A stretch of 64,000 bases of DNA from Blasia pusilla (lineage: Eukaryota; Marchantiophyta; Marchantiopsida; Blasiales), in contig CM114272.1 of the NCBI GenBank assembly GCA_050084515.1, positions 62,062,001 to 62,126,000 of the forward strand. Direction: 5' to 3'. The notes under the pieces were generated by a model, which worked only from the letters and a program-made list of their open reading frames with translations, ran no database searches and was not told where the DNA came from. Position 1 is the first letter of the stretch. Every line of letters begins with the position of its first letter. The position numbers and the translations under genes are program-made. Positions 1 through 10,560 of the stretch are shown piece after piece.

Positions 1-2745
1 ATCGAGGGGAAAAAAAGGGATTTTGCAAAGAAGAACTGAGATCTTCAGGAGAAGGCGGCCGATGCAGTTCGAATAAGAGCTGCCCAACGTATGGTGTTCA
101 GGTACCTCGTCCATTATAAGAATGCAGGTACCTGGGGAAAAATACCGGCAGCCTACAAATTGTGGGCTTCTCCGCCTATTGGAGAGACATTCTCCATATA
201 CAACACATAGATGGCTCAGCGCATGTCCGATTGGGAGGTGGAGAATTGCACGATTTGGCTAGACATCAACAACCCTGAGGACATTACCGAGAAAGATTTA
301 CGCGTGCTTTATGATGCAGTGGACGCAGGACGGGATGACATCCCCAATTTTGTGCAGCCTGAAGACTTTTTTGAAGGAGATGCGGAAGAGCAAGCCCTCG
401 AGACAGCGGAGTTGGCTTCCAAAGTCCACACAGCCAAAGACAAATCTACAGCGGGTCTCAAAGGCAAGGCGCGGGGATCCAAGAATTCTGAGGCCGAGTC
501 TTCCCAAAGAGAGGCTGAAGATTCAAGGCCAGAGCCGGAATCGTCCGGGCGAGCGGGCGAGCGGGGAGAGAGGGTCGGACCAGGTCCTCCGCGAAAAAAA
601 CCCCACTAGAGTCTGAGGTCATAGAGACCCCAACAAGCCGACCGTAGACTCGTGAGAAGCGGAAGCGAGAGGCGCCAGGGTTTCCCAAGGAGAATACATT
701 CCATCATCCTAGGGAAAACATAGAGAAACAACAACTCGGACAAGCGTCCTCCTTCAGTTCACGAATTTACTGGATGAGCTGAAAAGTTTCAGTTCTCAAG
801 CGTCGACACCCGCCAACGACAAATTGACAACGCTGGGACAGAAGCTTCAACAAAATGGGCACGCTCCCTAGACGATCAATGGAGTGGTCGAAGAGGTGGC
901 GGTGGATCTATTGATCGCTGATTTGCCCTCGGGGTTGCGATTGTGGGACGAGAATCTGTCGGACGGGGTCCCAGACTAGAATGTTCCCCTTTCTTATGAC
1001 CAGATCGCGCTCCTGTTTTCCTTTGCATACGCTTATCTGAGTGAGCGGGGTTGCTTCTTAGTTTTGACTGGAGGAAGCAAGGACGAGCTTTTCAACCTCC
1101 AATGCGTCAAGAGGTCGTTGAAGTGGAGGATGGCGCAATCGTGGATCATCAAGAACGAGTACCCACCTAGATCCGCGACGAGTCAAATTCGAGTAAGGCT
1201 CTATTCCTGTCTCCAGATTGTATTTCTCCGATGTGTTGTTTTTGTCCGTAAGCAACCTGTCGCCTTCCGACGGGTTGGTCATGGACAAAAACAACCCGTC
1301 GGACTCCGACAGGTTGCTCCAATGATAGTATTATAAAGAAGTTCTCTACGGTTAAGCGAAGTTCTTTGGTGACATGTTGCACATTATGTCACCATACTAA
1401 GAGTAGACCAGTGGCCAAGTTGTTGACATTGTCTCCAACGTGCTTCTTTACAGATGGACCACTCCTATGTTTACTTCTTCATTCGGCCCGAGTACAACTT
1501 CCAGGTGTCTAAGATCCAGGATCCTGTGGATCCATGCTCCTATGGGTACAACTTAGATAGTTTATACAATTCCCCCCTGGGAATTTTCATGCAAGACGGT
1601 ACCCCACTACTTGGAGGAAGGGAAAATTTGCCAGCCCTGATGCAAACGTTCATCAAGCTCTGCTCAAGGCCGACTGACTTGGTGTTCGACTTAGTGGGCC
1701 TTTCAAGGGCGAGTATCAAAGGCGCATGGCAGAGTGGCAGGAACATTCTCTGCCTCGAGGGAAGGCATGAACTATTTGACCTTTGCAAGGAGGCAAAAGA
1801 AGATTACGACAGGCTAGTTGGGGCGTACAACTCTCCACCGGAGCCGAGAGAGCTCCGGTTCCAGACCCACCATTGGTAGTGACACCATCGTCACTTCCAA
1901 CGTTTCCGAAAATCGGGAGGGCAAGGCCGAAAGTAATTTTGCAAGAGCTCTCGAACGATGATGAGTGAGTTCAAAGAACTCAAGGACCCAGCTTGACTGC
2001 AGCGTTTGGAGTTGCGATTTATTTGATGATGAGGCAAAAGATTTCATAGAATAGATCAAATGTACAGTTCCGAGCTTCTTTCGGATGTAATAAAGGACAA
2101 GATTTTTTCGAACGATGGTGGTATTTCTAAAAGTTTGCTGAATATCTTTTATGTCTTTTTGAATGTGATCGTCTATGTACTCCGAGGACTTCTATTTTGC
2201 AACCCGTCCGATTTCCACGGCTTGCAAATTTTCACTTTTTGACCACTGCACCTTTTTAACCGCTTCCAGGCAACCTGTCGGATTTCAACAGGTTGGCTGC
2301 GTGAGTGATCGGACTCTTTCCCTGTTGGTCCAACTTAAGAGGCATTCTGGAGAGCTTCTTCACTTTGGCACCTTCCCCTAGTATCGTCAAACAAGGCGTA
2401 GGCTTCTTCTCTTCTCTCAGATATGTTGGATTCCTACTACCTATGGGATTGCCATCATGGTATTACCAAGGACGAAGCACATATTGATACTGGATGGGTG
2501 TCACATTATAGAGAGTACAAGATATATTGCCGAGGAAGGCGGTGGGACTCAAATCAGGCTACATGGGACCGTTATGGTGTACCTAGAGGAGGGCCAAGGC
2601 TCTCGAATTCGCCAACATTTTTTATCCCCGTCTACAATCGGCCAGAGGAGCCACTTGTATCCCAAGACATTCCTTTTGTACAGGAACCTAGGAGATTTAG
2701 GAGTAAATTTGTAGATAACGAGGCTGAAGAAATCATAGACTAGAT
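1..2745 (+). pseudogene. Methyltransferase-like repeat gene, copy A (5' truncated, decayed)
   Basis: This is the 3' two thirds of a gene that recurs, more completely, at 3919-8408. Frame 1 from base 1 aligns with copy B from about 5853. It has stops at 37-39 and 208-210 where copy B has sense codons, then frameshifts in the acidic/basic linker near 540-610. The block at 895-963 (ending in VDLLIADLPSG) lies where a beta-class DNA methyltransferase would carry its DPPY motif. It is followed by a stop at 977-979 shared with copy B. Exon 2 ends near 1191 (donor GTAAGG) and exon 3 starts at 1454 after an intact CAG. Exon 3 holds a SAM-motif-like block (DLVFDLVGLS, then GRNILCLEG), with a 2-bp insertion near 1843. 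The last exon (about 2473-2743) ends in EAEEIID and a stop. Methyltransferase kinship is inferred from motif order; the gene cannot make a full product. Confidence 0.6.
1252..1317. repeat. Palindromic repeats, intron 2 of copy A
   Basis: Two imperfect palindromes occur at 1252-1278 and 1291-1317. The consensus left arm is CAACCCGTCGG and the right arm is CCGACGGGTTG around a 1-3 nt centre. Both lie between the exon 2 donor and the exon 3 acceptor. Confidence 0.8.
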
Positions 2746-3090
2746 CAAATGTACATTTCCGAGGTTCCTTTGGAGGTAATAAAGGACGAGATTTTTTCAA
2801 TCGATAATGGTGTTTGTAAAAGTTTGCTAGAAATTCTTTTTGGACTTGTGGATTGTGTTCTTTTAGCTACTCAAAATTACAATTTTGCAACCCGTATGAT
2901 TTCGACGGGTTGCAACTTTTAAACCATTTCCAAGCAAGCTGTCGGATTCCGACAAGTTGGCTGCTTGAGTGATCGGACTCTTTCCCTGTGAGACCAACTT
3001 TTGACGCATTATGGCGGGCTTCTTAACTTTTGGCTCGTTCCCCTACATTCGTCAAACCAGTTGTAGGCTTCTTTTCTTGTTCTAAGATGT
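2027..3090 (+). repeat. Internal duplication of about 680 bp in copy A
   Basis: The stretch from 2027 (GATGATGAGGC...) to about 2400 reappears from 2711 to about 3090: exon 4 tail, ATCAAATGTACA, the AATAAAGGAC segment and the two palindromes that follow. Copy B has this stretch once (8380-8740). The first copy in unit A has lost most of exon 4, and its junction lies at GATTTATT near 2025. Confidence 0.65.
2200..2960. repeat. Palindromic repeats, 3' part of copy A
   Basis: Copies of the same palindrome lie near 2200-2226, 2271-2297, 2886-2912 and 2934-2960. The first and second pairs occupy equivalent places in an internal duplication of this unit. The 2271 copy has both arms changed at the sixth position (T on the left, A on the right), which keeps the pairing. 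Confidence 0.75.
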
Positions 3091-3097
3091 GCAGGAT

Positions 3098-3320
3098 TCC
3101 TACTACTTGTCGGATTGGCATTTCGGATTCCCAACCTGTTGGATTTTTGTGGGTGCAGGATGGAAGGGAATCACTTCTCAAAATCTTTCCTTTCTTATGA
3201 GGAGTTTGCTTGCCACGGGTGCAAGCCATCTGATTCCGATGGGTTGCAAGAGTTGCAACCTGTAAAATTCTGATGGGTTGCAAGAGTTGCAACCTGTAAA
3301 ATTCGGACGGGTTGGGAGGG
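3098..3320. repeat. Palindromic repeats and half-copies, 3' flank of copy A
   Basis: This cluster holds one near-complete palindrome (3222-3248) and several partial ones with GGATT centres. One is a tandem pair, each reading TGCAACCTGTAAAATTC with a GGGTTG right arm. The equivalent of copy B 8757-8950 is recognisable. Confidence 0.6.
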
Positions 3321-3569
3321 GTGCAGCTTCTCGGTTTCTCAGATTTAGGATCTGAATGAAGGGACATCAGTTCCTCTTTATTCCAGACAGCTAACAATCT
3401 TTTGGTTCAATTATCGTCTTATGTGTTCACATTTCACCAAGTTGGTCTTGAGCAGATACCACTCATAACCAACAGAAAGTTGGTTAAGAGGCGATTCAGG
3501 GGAGGCCATGATGCAGGCAACAATCCCTGCAAAAAGAGAGGTTGGCATCGTACCGATGCGCATCTGGGT

Positions 3570-3900
3570 GGTCCTCCAACAAAAATACCCATGGGCACTG
3601 CTTATTGTAGACCGAGACAGGCAATGTTAAGAAACTAAGGCTCACATGGAGAGTGATGGAAAAATGTTTATGGTCTTATAAAGTCTTTTTTTTTTTTTTT
3701 TGCCCCCTGGAAAAAGGAGGTTTCTTTAGGCCCAAATGTGGAGCACTACCTACTCTCTTCTAAAGATTTCATGAATTTGAAAACAAACAAAAATTTCAAA
3801 TATGTCAAAAAGTTTTGAAGAGAGGAGGCGGATTTGGCCCTTTTTTTTGAAGAGTGACTCTCGTCTCTTCCTCTCCTCTCTTACTCTCTCTCTGCGAATA
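3570..3900 (+). repeat. Unit-boundary repeat (pairs with 9560-9860)
   Basis: The sequence from GGTCCTCCAAC through TTTTTTGCCCCCTG and AAGAGAGGAGGC to the CTC-rich end recurs at about 9560-9865. It marks the junction between tandem units: here it is followed by exon 1 of copy B, while at 9.9 kb it is followed by unrelated sequence. Confidence 0.7.
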
Positions 3901-3918
3901 TCACTTTGGGTGAAATAG

Positions 3919-4271
3919 TCGGCGACAACAACAACATCCTACGCCGGACTTCCCTCCGTTCTATGTTCAGCCTTACGATGAACATGGAACCCAAGCGCGA
4001 GTGACGGAAGAGGACTTGGAAGCGCTCAATACATTCTGGAGGATGAGAGATCAGAAGTTTAGAAGAGCGATTGAGGGGACAAAATTTAGCTAGAAGCGGA
4101 ACCTTTACTTCTTCGTCTTGGATGAAAACCATAGGTACATGGCGTGGACCTTGTTTGCAGAGGAGCATCCAAATTCATTGGAGGCGCACTTTTGCGTTAA
4201 GATAGTCATGCTCCATCCATTTCCTCATCACATGGCAAGGGTGGAAATGACAATGCATGACATGAAAACGT
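3919..4271 (+). pseudogene. Copy B exon 1
   Basis: One frame runs through a Q-rich, P-rich start into a charged segment (VTEEDLEALNTFWRMRDQKF) and on to HDMKT, broken by a single TAG near 4091. It ends at a consensus donor, GTAAGTTT. No clear ATG was found upstream, so the true 5' end is unknown. The corresponding exon of copy A lies outside the window. I do not recognise a domain. The exon starts directly after the unit-boundary repeat at 3570-3900. Confidence 0.45.
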
Positions 4272-4303
4272 AAGTTTCCTCTTCCTTAATTTTGATTGCT
4301 TCA

Positions 4304-4955
4304 ACCCGTCGGTGTCAGACGGGTTGCATAATTGGAAAGCTTCAAGCAAACCGTCGGAGCCTGACAGGTTGCCTGGTGGTCAGGCACACCAGAGAAAGCC
4401 GGGATACCGAAACCATTCCACCATCGACGGGTGTAAAAATAAGTGCATGATTTATATGTTCAGCTAACCGTCAGACTCCGACGAGTTGTTATACTAGTGA
4501 TAACAAATCATCGGACGCATAAAAGCAACTCGTGAGATTCCGACCGGTTGAATTTTCCCCCACGGGTAGGTGGTCGGAGTAGGAGAGCTTGCTTTCAGGC
4601 ATCCAATTCTAGCTTTACAAGCAATCGCACAACCTGTCGAATTCCGACGGGTTGATATGTGCAGTTTTTTTACGGAAAATAGTCTCTGAATGGAAATCAT
4701 TTTACAACCCGTCGGAGTCCCACGGGTTGATGTCAAGGACTAAAACGGATGGACAAGAAAATCACAATTCCGAGTGCAATCCGTCGGACTCCCATGGGTT
4801 CCAATTATGTCTCAAAATTTGCGTGAGTGTTGCAATTAGTGTAACAGAAAAAAAGGTGTTGCGACCCGTCGGACTCTGAGGGGTTGCAATATTTTTCTCT
4901 GTGCTACCATTTCGATCACTAGGTGTTGCGACCAATCCGAGTTCGACAGGTTGCA
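4304..4955. repeat. Nine palindromic repeats, intron 1 of copy B
   Basis: Copies start near 4304, 4345, 4461, 4523, 4630, 4705, 4778, 4861 and 4925, with spacings of about 40 to 110 bp. Each is a 25-27 bp imperfect palindrome with arms CAACCCGTCGG and CCGACGGGTTG, and the unique spacers between them show no similarity. This is the densest cluster in the window. Confidence 0.8.
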
Positions 4956-4984
4956 GGAACCCGGAAGCTTGCAATAATTCTTAG

Positions 4985-7048
4985 CGTGTGTTTGGTTGTG
5001 CAAGATTGTATCTGAGGGGAACGTCACCCACCACTGGATCCAAGATTGCAACATGATGGAAAAGGTGCTTACGACGCACCCAGAAGAGTACAAGGGGTTC
5101 TTGGGCGACGCTTTGGTAAATGAGATGCTCGCGAAGGGGGCTCAAATTAAAAAGAAGACTTGGGGAAATGCCTTCATTTCCCAAAATGCAGCCATCTCAA
5201 TCCTTTGTTGGTCGAAGATCCAGGCCACCAAGAAGAGCGCTTCATTGGAAAGTGACCGAAGGCATAACGTGTCTGCGTCTGAACGTGCAAAGTTTATCCA
5301 AGCTCTAGTATCTGCAGCCACGAAGTACACTGCAAGCAAGATGCAGCGATACATTACCATTCTGAACCCCGAACTTGGCTAGGAATTCTACAAGGAGCTC
5401 AAGGCGATAATCAAGCCCCAGCGGAAGAGTGACGAGCATCCACAGGGTTGGATCGGCGAGAAAGTGTCTCAAGACCGCGTTCACAGATTTGCATTGTCTG
5501 GAATTTCTGAGTTTAGGAGAATCCGAATGATGAAAATCAGTCTCGAAGGCATAGAGGCCCAAAAGCGGGCGGTACACCATCCTCCGGGAGTTTCTGATCC
5601 AATGATCTCCCATTGGCTACGTGAATGGTCATTCAGGGATGCGTTGCGGCTTCTTGGGAAGTCCATGCTCGTGGGTCTTCAAGCATAGCTGAAGAAGATT
5701 CAGCCAGTTCCGGAGGAACCAAACCTAGACAGTGCAGAAGATTTCAAACTATGGCTTGATGACATCCGAGACAAGCCCACGAAAAACCCAGGGTTCAGGA
5801 TGATGTTCAAGAATCACATCCTCTCTCAAGCAGACCTGGATGAAGAAATTGACGCAAAAAAAAAGGATTTTGCAAAGAAGAAGCGGGACCTTCAGGAGCA
5901 TGCGTCTGATTCATCTCGACAAAGAGCTGCCCAACGGATGGTGTACAAGTACCTCATCAATTGTAAGAATGCAGGTACCTGACAAAAAATACCAGCAGCG
6001 TGCAAATTTTGGGCTTCTCCGCTTGATGGAGAGGCATTTTCTATGTATGACATTGAGATGGCACAGGACATGTCTGATTGGGAGGTTTCCAATTGCCCAA
6101 TCTGGTTGGACTTCAACGACCCTGACGACATAAACGAAAAAAATCTACGCTGGTCTATGATGCAGTGGTCACAAGTAGGGACGACATTCCGAATTTCGTG
6201 CAGCCTGAAGATTTTTTCGAAGGAGATACGGGGGAGCAAGCCCTTGAGACAACGGGGTTGGTGTCCCAGGTCGTCACTGCCAAGGACAAATCTACAACAA
6301 GTTTGCAAGCAAAGGCGAGGGGATCGAAGAATTCCGAGGCCGCCGCTTCCAGAAAAGAGGTTGACACCTCAAGGCAAGAAGAGGAATCGTCCGGGGGAGC
6401 GGGGCGAGAGGGCCGGACCAGGTCCTCCGCCAAGAAAACTCCAGTGGAGTCTGAGGTAAACGAGACCCCCTACAAGCCGACCGCAGACTCGGGAGAAGCG
6501 AAAGCGGGAGGCGCCTGGTTTGTCCCAGGGAGCAGATAAGGATGTTGAATACACTCCATCATCCTTGGGAAGGCATAGAAAAAACAACGACCAGGACAAA
6601 TGTCCTTATTCACTTCACTCATCTTATGGATGAGCTGCAAAGTTTAAGTTCCCAAGAGTTGACATCCGCCATCGACAATTTGACCATGCTGGGACAAAAA
6701 TTTCAACAAAATGGGCACGCTCCCTGGACGGTCCATGGGGTGGTCGAGGAGGTGGCGGTGGATCTCCTCATCGCAGATGTGCCCTCTGGGTTTCGCTTGT
6801 GGGACAAAAATCCGTCTAACGCTGTCCCAGACTAGAATGTCCCTCTTTCCTACGACCAGATCGCGCTCTTGTTTTCTTTTGCATACGCTTATCTGAGTGA
6901 TAGGGGTTGTTTCTTGGTCTTGACTAGAGGGAGTGAGGACAAGCTCTTCAACCTTCAGTGCGTGAAGAGGTCGCTGAACTCGAGGACGGCGCAATCATGG
7001 GTCATCAAGAACGAGTATCCACTCCGATCGGCGACGAGTCAAGTTCGA
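4985..7048 (+). pseudogene. Copy B exon 2 (helical region, linker, motif-IV-like block)
   Basis: The acceptor is probably the TTAG ending at 4984. Frame 1 stays aligned from 4987 to about 6155 across stops at 5380, 5686 and 5980. Two of these sit where copy A or context suggests tryptophan (TGG to TGA or TAG). The reading then shifts to frame 3 (6165-6539, acidic and KS-rich) and to frame 2 (6542-7048). The last part has DLLIADVPSG at 6764-6790, a shared TAG at 6833-6835, and the segment ending SATSQVR, with a donor at 7049. Copy A matches from about 5853 onward at roughly 80 percent by eye. Confidence 0.5.
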
Positions 7049-7066
7049 GTAAGTTCTCTTAATCCA

Positions 7067-7407
7067 AATTCAACCCATCAGGCTCTGACGGATTGCATCT
7101 TTGCATGCAACCCGTCGGTACCCATTAGCTTGTGGCTGCGGTGTTCCAATCCTTCTGAAAGCAACGGGTTGCAAATTTACCACAAATCTCCATTGAGTGA
7201 GTGCAACCCATCGAAATCCGACGTGTTGCAAGTACTTGTGCTTTTCCTTATGTTTCTGCAGTGATGGAACCCGTCTGAAAGCGACGGGTAGCTCTAAGCC
7301 AACCATGGGTTGCTCTAAGCCAACAACCTGTCGGCTTTCGACGGGTTGGTCATGGAAAAAAAAATACTTACACTTGTAAAACAACCCGTCGGACTCCGAC
7401 AAGTTGC
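7067..7407. repeat. Seven palindromic repeats, intron 2 of copy B
   Basis: Full or partial copies lie near 7067, 7108, 7147, 7202, 7265, 7323 and 7381. Copy A's matching intron has only two, so the number has changed since the units diverged, either by gain here or by loss there. Confidence 0.8.
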
Positions 7408-7570
7408 TCTACTGTTAGGACTATAGGCCAGGTTCTTATGGGTTGGTTATGAACATGGACTAGAATGCACTATGGACGTCTTGCACATTGTATCACCATA
7501 TTGCGAGTAGACCAGCGGTCTAGTAGCTCTTTCTTTTTTCTGACGTTGTTTCCAACCTGCTTCTTTACAA

Positions 7571-8077
7571 ATGAACCACTTCTTTTTCTTCTCTTTTGTA
7601 AGGCCTGAGCACAACTTCCACGTGTTCCTGATCCTGGATCCAATCGATCCATGCTCTGATGGGTACAACTTAGATAGTTTATACAATTTCCCCCTGGAAT
7701 TTACATGCAAGACGGACCCCCTTAATTGGAGGAAGGGAAAAGTCCCCTTCCTTGATGCAAACGCTCATCGAGCTCTGTTCAAGGTCGGGTGACTTGGTCT
7801 TCGACTTAGTGGGCCTATCAGGGGTGAGTATCAAAGGTGTCTGGCAGAGTGGCAGAAACATTCTCTACCTTGAGGGAAGGTAGGAACTTTATGAACTTGG
7901 CAAAGAGGCAAAGGTAGATTAGGACAGGCTGGTGGGAGCATACAACTCTCCTCCAAAGCCGACAGCTCCAGTTCCAGACCCAACATTGATAGTGACACCA
8001 TCGTCACTTCCCACTATTCTAAAAATCGGGAGGGCAAGGCCGACAGTAATTTTGGAAGAGCTCTCGGATGATGACGA
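7571..8077 (+). pseudogene. Copy B exon 3 (SAM-motif-like block)
   Basis: It aligns with copy A 1454-1965 and starts NHFFFFSFVRPEHNF against DHSYVYFFIRPEYNF. The acceptor reads CAA (7568-7570), while copy A has CAG, so splicing here is broken. The core reads GDLVFDLVGLSG then GRNILYLEG, followed by stops at 7882 and 7918. The exon ends in an acidic tail (ELSDDDE), and the GTGAGT that supplies the apparent stop is itself a good donor, so the acidic tail probably continues into exon 4. Confidence 0.5.
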
Positions 8078-8146
8078 GTGAGTTCAAAGAACTAAAGACC
8101 CAACTTGACTAAAGCGTTTTGGAGTAGAGATTTATTGGTTTCCAAG

Positions 8147-8408
8147 GACGGAGCACATATTGATACTAGATGAGTGTCACCTTGCAAAGCGTACAAGATT
8201 TACAACCGAGGAAGGGGGTGGGACTCAAATTAGGTTACATAGGACCATTATGGTGTACCTAGGGGCTCTCAAATTCCCCAACATTTTCGATCCCCATCTA
8301 GTATCGGCCAGAGGAGCCACTTGTATCCCAGGACATTCCTTTTGTACAGGAACCTATTAGAGTTAGGAGTAAATTTGTAGATGATGAGGTTTAAGAAATC
8401 ATAGACTA
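8147..8408 (+). pseudogene. Copy B exon 4 (C-terminus)
   Basis: It begins after TTTCCAAG at 8146. The first half reads TEHILILDECHLAKRT and EEGGGTQIRLH in one frame. A frameshift near 8262 leads to RPEEPLVSQDIPFVQEP and a terminal EIID with a TAG stop. Copy A carries the same C-terminus at 2473-2743, with a longer EEGQG segment. The function of this tail is unknown. Confidence 0.4.
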
Positions 8409-8553
8409 GATCAAATGTACATTTTCGACCTTCCCTCAGATGTAATAAAGGACAAGAATTTTTTGAACCATGAATGGTGTTTGTAAAATTTTGCTGAATA
8501 TTTTTTTGGGTCTTGTCGATTGTGTTGGTCTATCTACTCAGACTGTTTATTTT

Positions 8554-8950
8554 GCAACCCGTGTGATTCCGACGGGTTGCAACTTTTCACAATATTTTAA
8601 ACCACTTTCAAGCAACCTGTCGAATTCCGACAGGTTGGCGGCTTGAGTGGTGCGACTCTTTCTCTGTTAGTCCAACTTTTGAGGCATTTTGGCAGGCTTC
8701 TTCACTTTTGTCTCATTCCCCTATTATCGTCAAACCATTCTTCTCTTCTCTAAGACCTGTTGGATTCCTACTACCTGTCGGATTGCCATTTGGGATTCCC
8801 TACCTGTCGGATTCTCATGGGATGCAGGGCGGAATGGAATCACTTCTCAAGATCCTTCTTTTGTTATTATGTGTTTGCTTGCAAGGGGTGCAACCCATCA
8901 GATTCTGACGGGTTGCAAGAGTTGCAACCTGTCGGATTCCGACGGGTTGG
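8554..8950. repeat. Palindromic repeats, 3' flank of copy B
   Basis: Clear copies lie at 8554-8580, 8612-8638, 8890-8916 and 8924-8950, with half-copies at 8757-8835. The 8554 copy has C and G at the sixth arm positions, the 8612 copy T and A. Confidence 0.8.
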
Positions 8951-9559
8951 AAGGGGTGCAACTTCTCGGATTCTCAGATTTAAGACATGGGTGCGTCAGT
9001 TCCTCTTTACTCCTAACAGCTAAATATCTTTTGCTTCAATTATCATCTTGTCTGATCACATTTTCTTCTTGATCAGTTCGTCTTTACTCCTTACAACAAT
9101 CAATCTTTTGGTTCAATTGTCGTCTCGTGTGATCACATTTCTGAGTGGCAGAGAGAATGGTGAAACCAAGTTTTCAAACGCACAACAGTCCATGGTACAC
9201 TTTGTGCATCCATTCATGAGCCCACATCATCAAATGATGTAATGAAAGTCTTCGGCTACCATGAGTGACGAGCAATTTGTTCTGTTGTGGAAAACCCCCT
9301 TATGGACGATTATTGATGCCTTCTGCAAGAAGAGTTAACAATCATTTAAAGGCATTTCCTTTTGCCTTTGTTTTTCCCCTTATTGATGAGTATTTGATGC
9401 CTTTTGCAAGAAGAGTCAATAATCCATAATGTCAACCACATATTCAGAGAAGTTAAACCTTGAAGGGCACCAGAGTCAATTGAGACCATAGTTAGAGTCT
9501 TTATTTGAACCTTTCATTGACATGAAATTGCTACTTCTGGTCAAATTATGTGCCAATGG

Positions 9560-9865
9560 TCCTCCAACAATAATACCCCTGGGCACAGCTTACTGTAGAC
9601 TTAGACAAGCAATGTGAAGAAAATTAGGCTCACATGGAGAGTGATGGAAGAATGTTTGTAGTGGTCTTATGATGTCTACTTGTTTTTTGCCCCCTGAAAA
9701 AAATGAGGTTACTTTAGGCCCGAATGTGGTCCACTTGCTACTCTCTTCTAAAGATTTCATGAATTTTAAAGCGAATTTTTTTTCAAATATGTCAAAAAGT
9801 TTGGAAGAGAGGAGGCAGATTCTGCCCCTTTTTCTTTTAAGAGAGACTCTCCTCTCTTCCTTGCT
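9560..9865 (+). repeat. Unit-boundary repeat, second copy
   Basis: It matches 3570-3900, with the same order of the CCTCCAACAA, TTTTTGCCCCCTG and GAGAGGAGGC blocks. No exon 1 follows, so the tandem array ends here. Confidence 0.7.
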
Positions 9866-10050
9866 CTTGCCAGAATACCAGCCCCCCTTCATGGCTCACA
9901 TGAGTGCTCATGAGAGCCGTCCGTTTGGTGTTGTTTCTTTATTGATTCTTCGCATAAGAGAATGGCGTGCGGAACCGTTGCCCAAATTTTGGTAGCAATT
10001 GAGTATGGGGGCGGTTGACTCCATGTTGCTGTTCTTAGGGGCACCATGTA

Positions 10051-10560
10051 TGTTGCGACCCTCATAACCAAACAACACCAAATACGCGCCAAGCGAAACA
10101 TCAGAACTCAAAGGAACTCACGCCGCGAGGTTTGCGCTTTGGAGATGCGTTTGGAAGAGTCTCTTGGAAAAGTCTAAGAGACGAAACGCGGAACAGAGTT
10201 GTGCGTTTCATGCCTTAATGGTCGCGACCAGGAAACCTAGACCAAACGCGAGCCGCCAAGACTTGAGATGAGTTGAGTCTTGGAGGTTGGTTGCCAAAGA
10301 GGTGAGAACCAGTTTGGAACATGACTAGCGTTTGGGAGAATCTGACTGTGTTTAGGACCATAACGTTGAGCTCCGAGATGCGTTTGGGACAAATAAGGGC
10401 GCGTTGGAAAGCTGATCTCAAGACGCTTCCAACGCACCAAAGATCTCAGCAAACGCATAAGTATAGGCTGAGATATTGGCCGAAAACGATTCAGAGAGCA
10501 ATCGGGTTGAGGGCCAATTGGAGGGGCCCGGGTGTCTTTCCCTAAATGTAGGGGGCCCCC
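10051..10560 (+). repeat. Interspersed GC-rich repeat, plus copy
   Basis: It begins TGTTGCGACCCTCATAA and ends in a G/C run with CCCGG. A diverged copy lies at 35077-35543 on the minus strand, sharing the start (GCGACCCTCATAA), the AGCGGAACATC-like block, the GTTTGGGACAAATAAG block and the CAACGCACCAAAG block in the same order. A TG start suggests an LTR, but no end repeat or primer site was located. No coding frame is visible. Confidence 0.6.

Larger units (their letters stand above)
3919..8408 (+). pseudogene. Methyltransferase-like repeat gene, copy B (four exons, decayed)
   Basis: This is the most complete unit. I infer exon 1 at 3919-4271, exon 2 at about 4985-7048, exon 3 at 7571-8077 and exon 4 at about 8147-8408, with introns rich in 25-27 bp palindromes. 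Exon 2 begins with an unrecognised alpha-helical region, then has an acidic/basic low-complexity linker, then VDLLIADVPSG (motif IV position), then a stretch ending SDRGCFLVLTRG. Exon 3 contains GDLVFDLVGLSG and GRNILYLEG, resembling the FxGxG SAM motif and following acidic residue placed C-terminally, as in beta-class enzymes. The canonical catalytic DPPY or SPPY is not present in either copy. In-frame stops at 4085, 5380, 5686, 5980, 6833, 7882 and 7918 plus frameshifts near 6160 and 6540 make it a pseudogene. It could be a domesticated host family or part of a mobile element; no terminal repeats were identified. Confidence 0.6.

Noticed and set aside
4304-4955. Palindromes with unique spacers resembling a CRISPR array
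   Set aside because: Spacer lengths are irregular (about 15 to 90 bp), repeats vary in sequence, they lie in an intron of a eukaryotic gene, and no cas genes are present.
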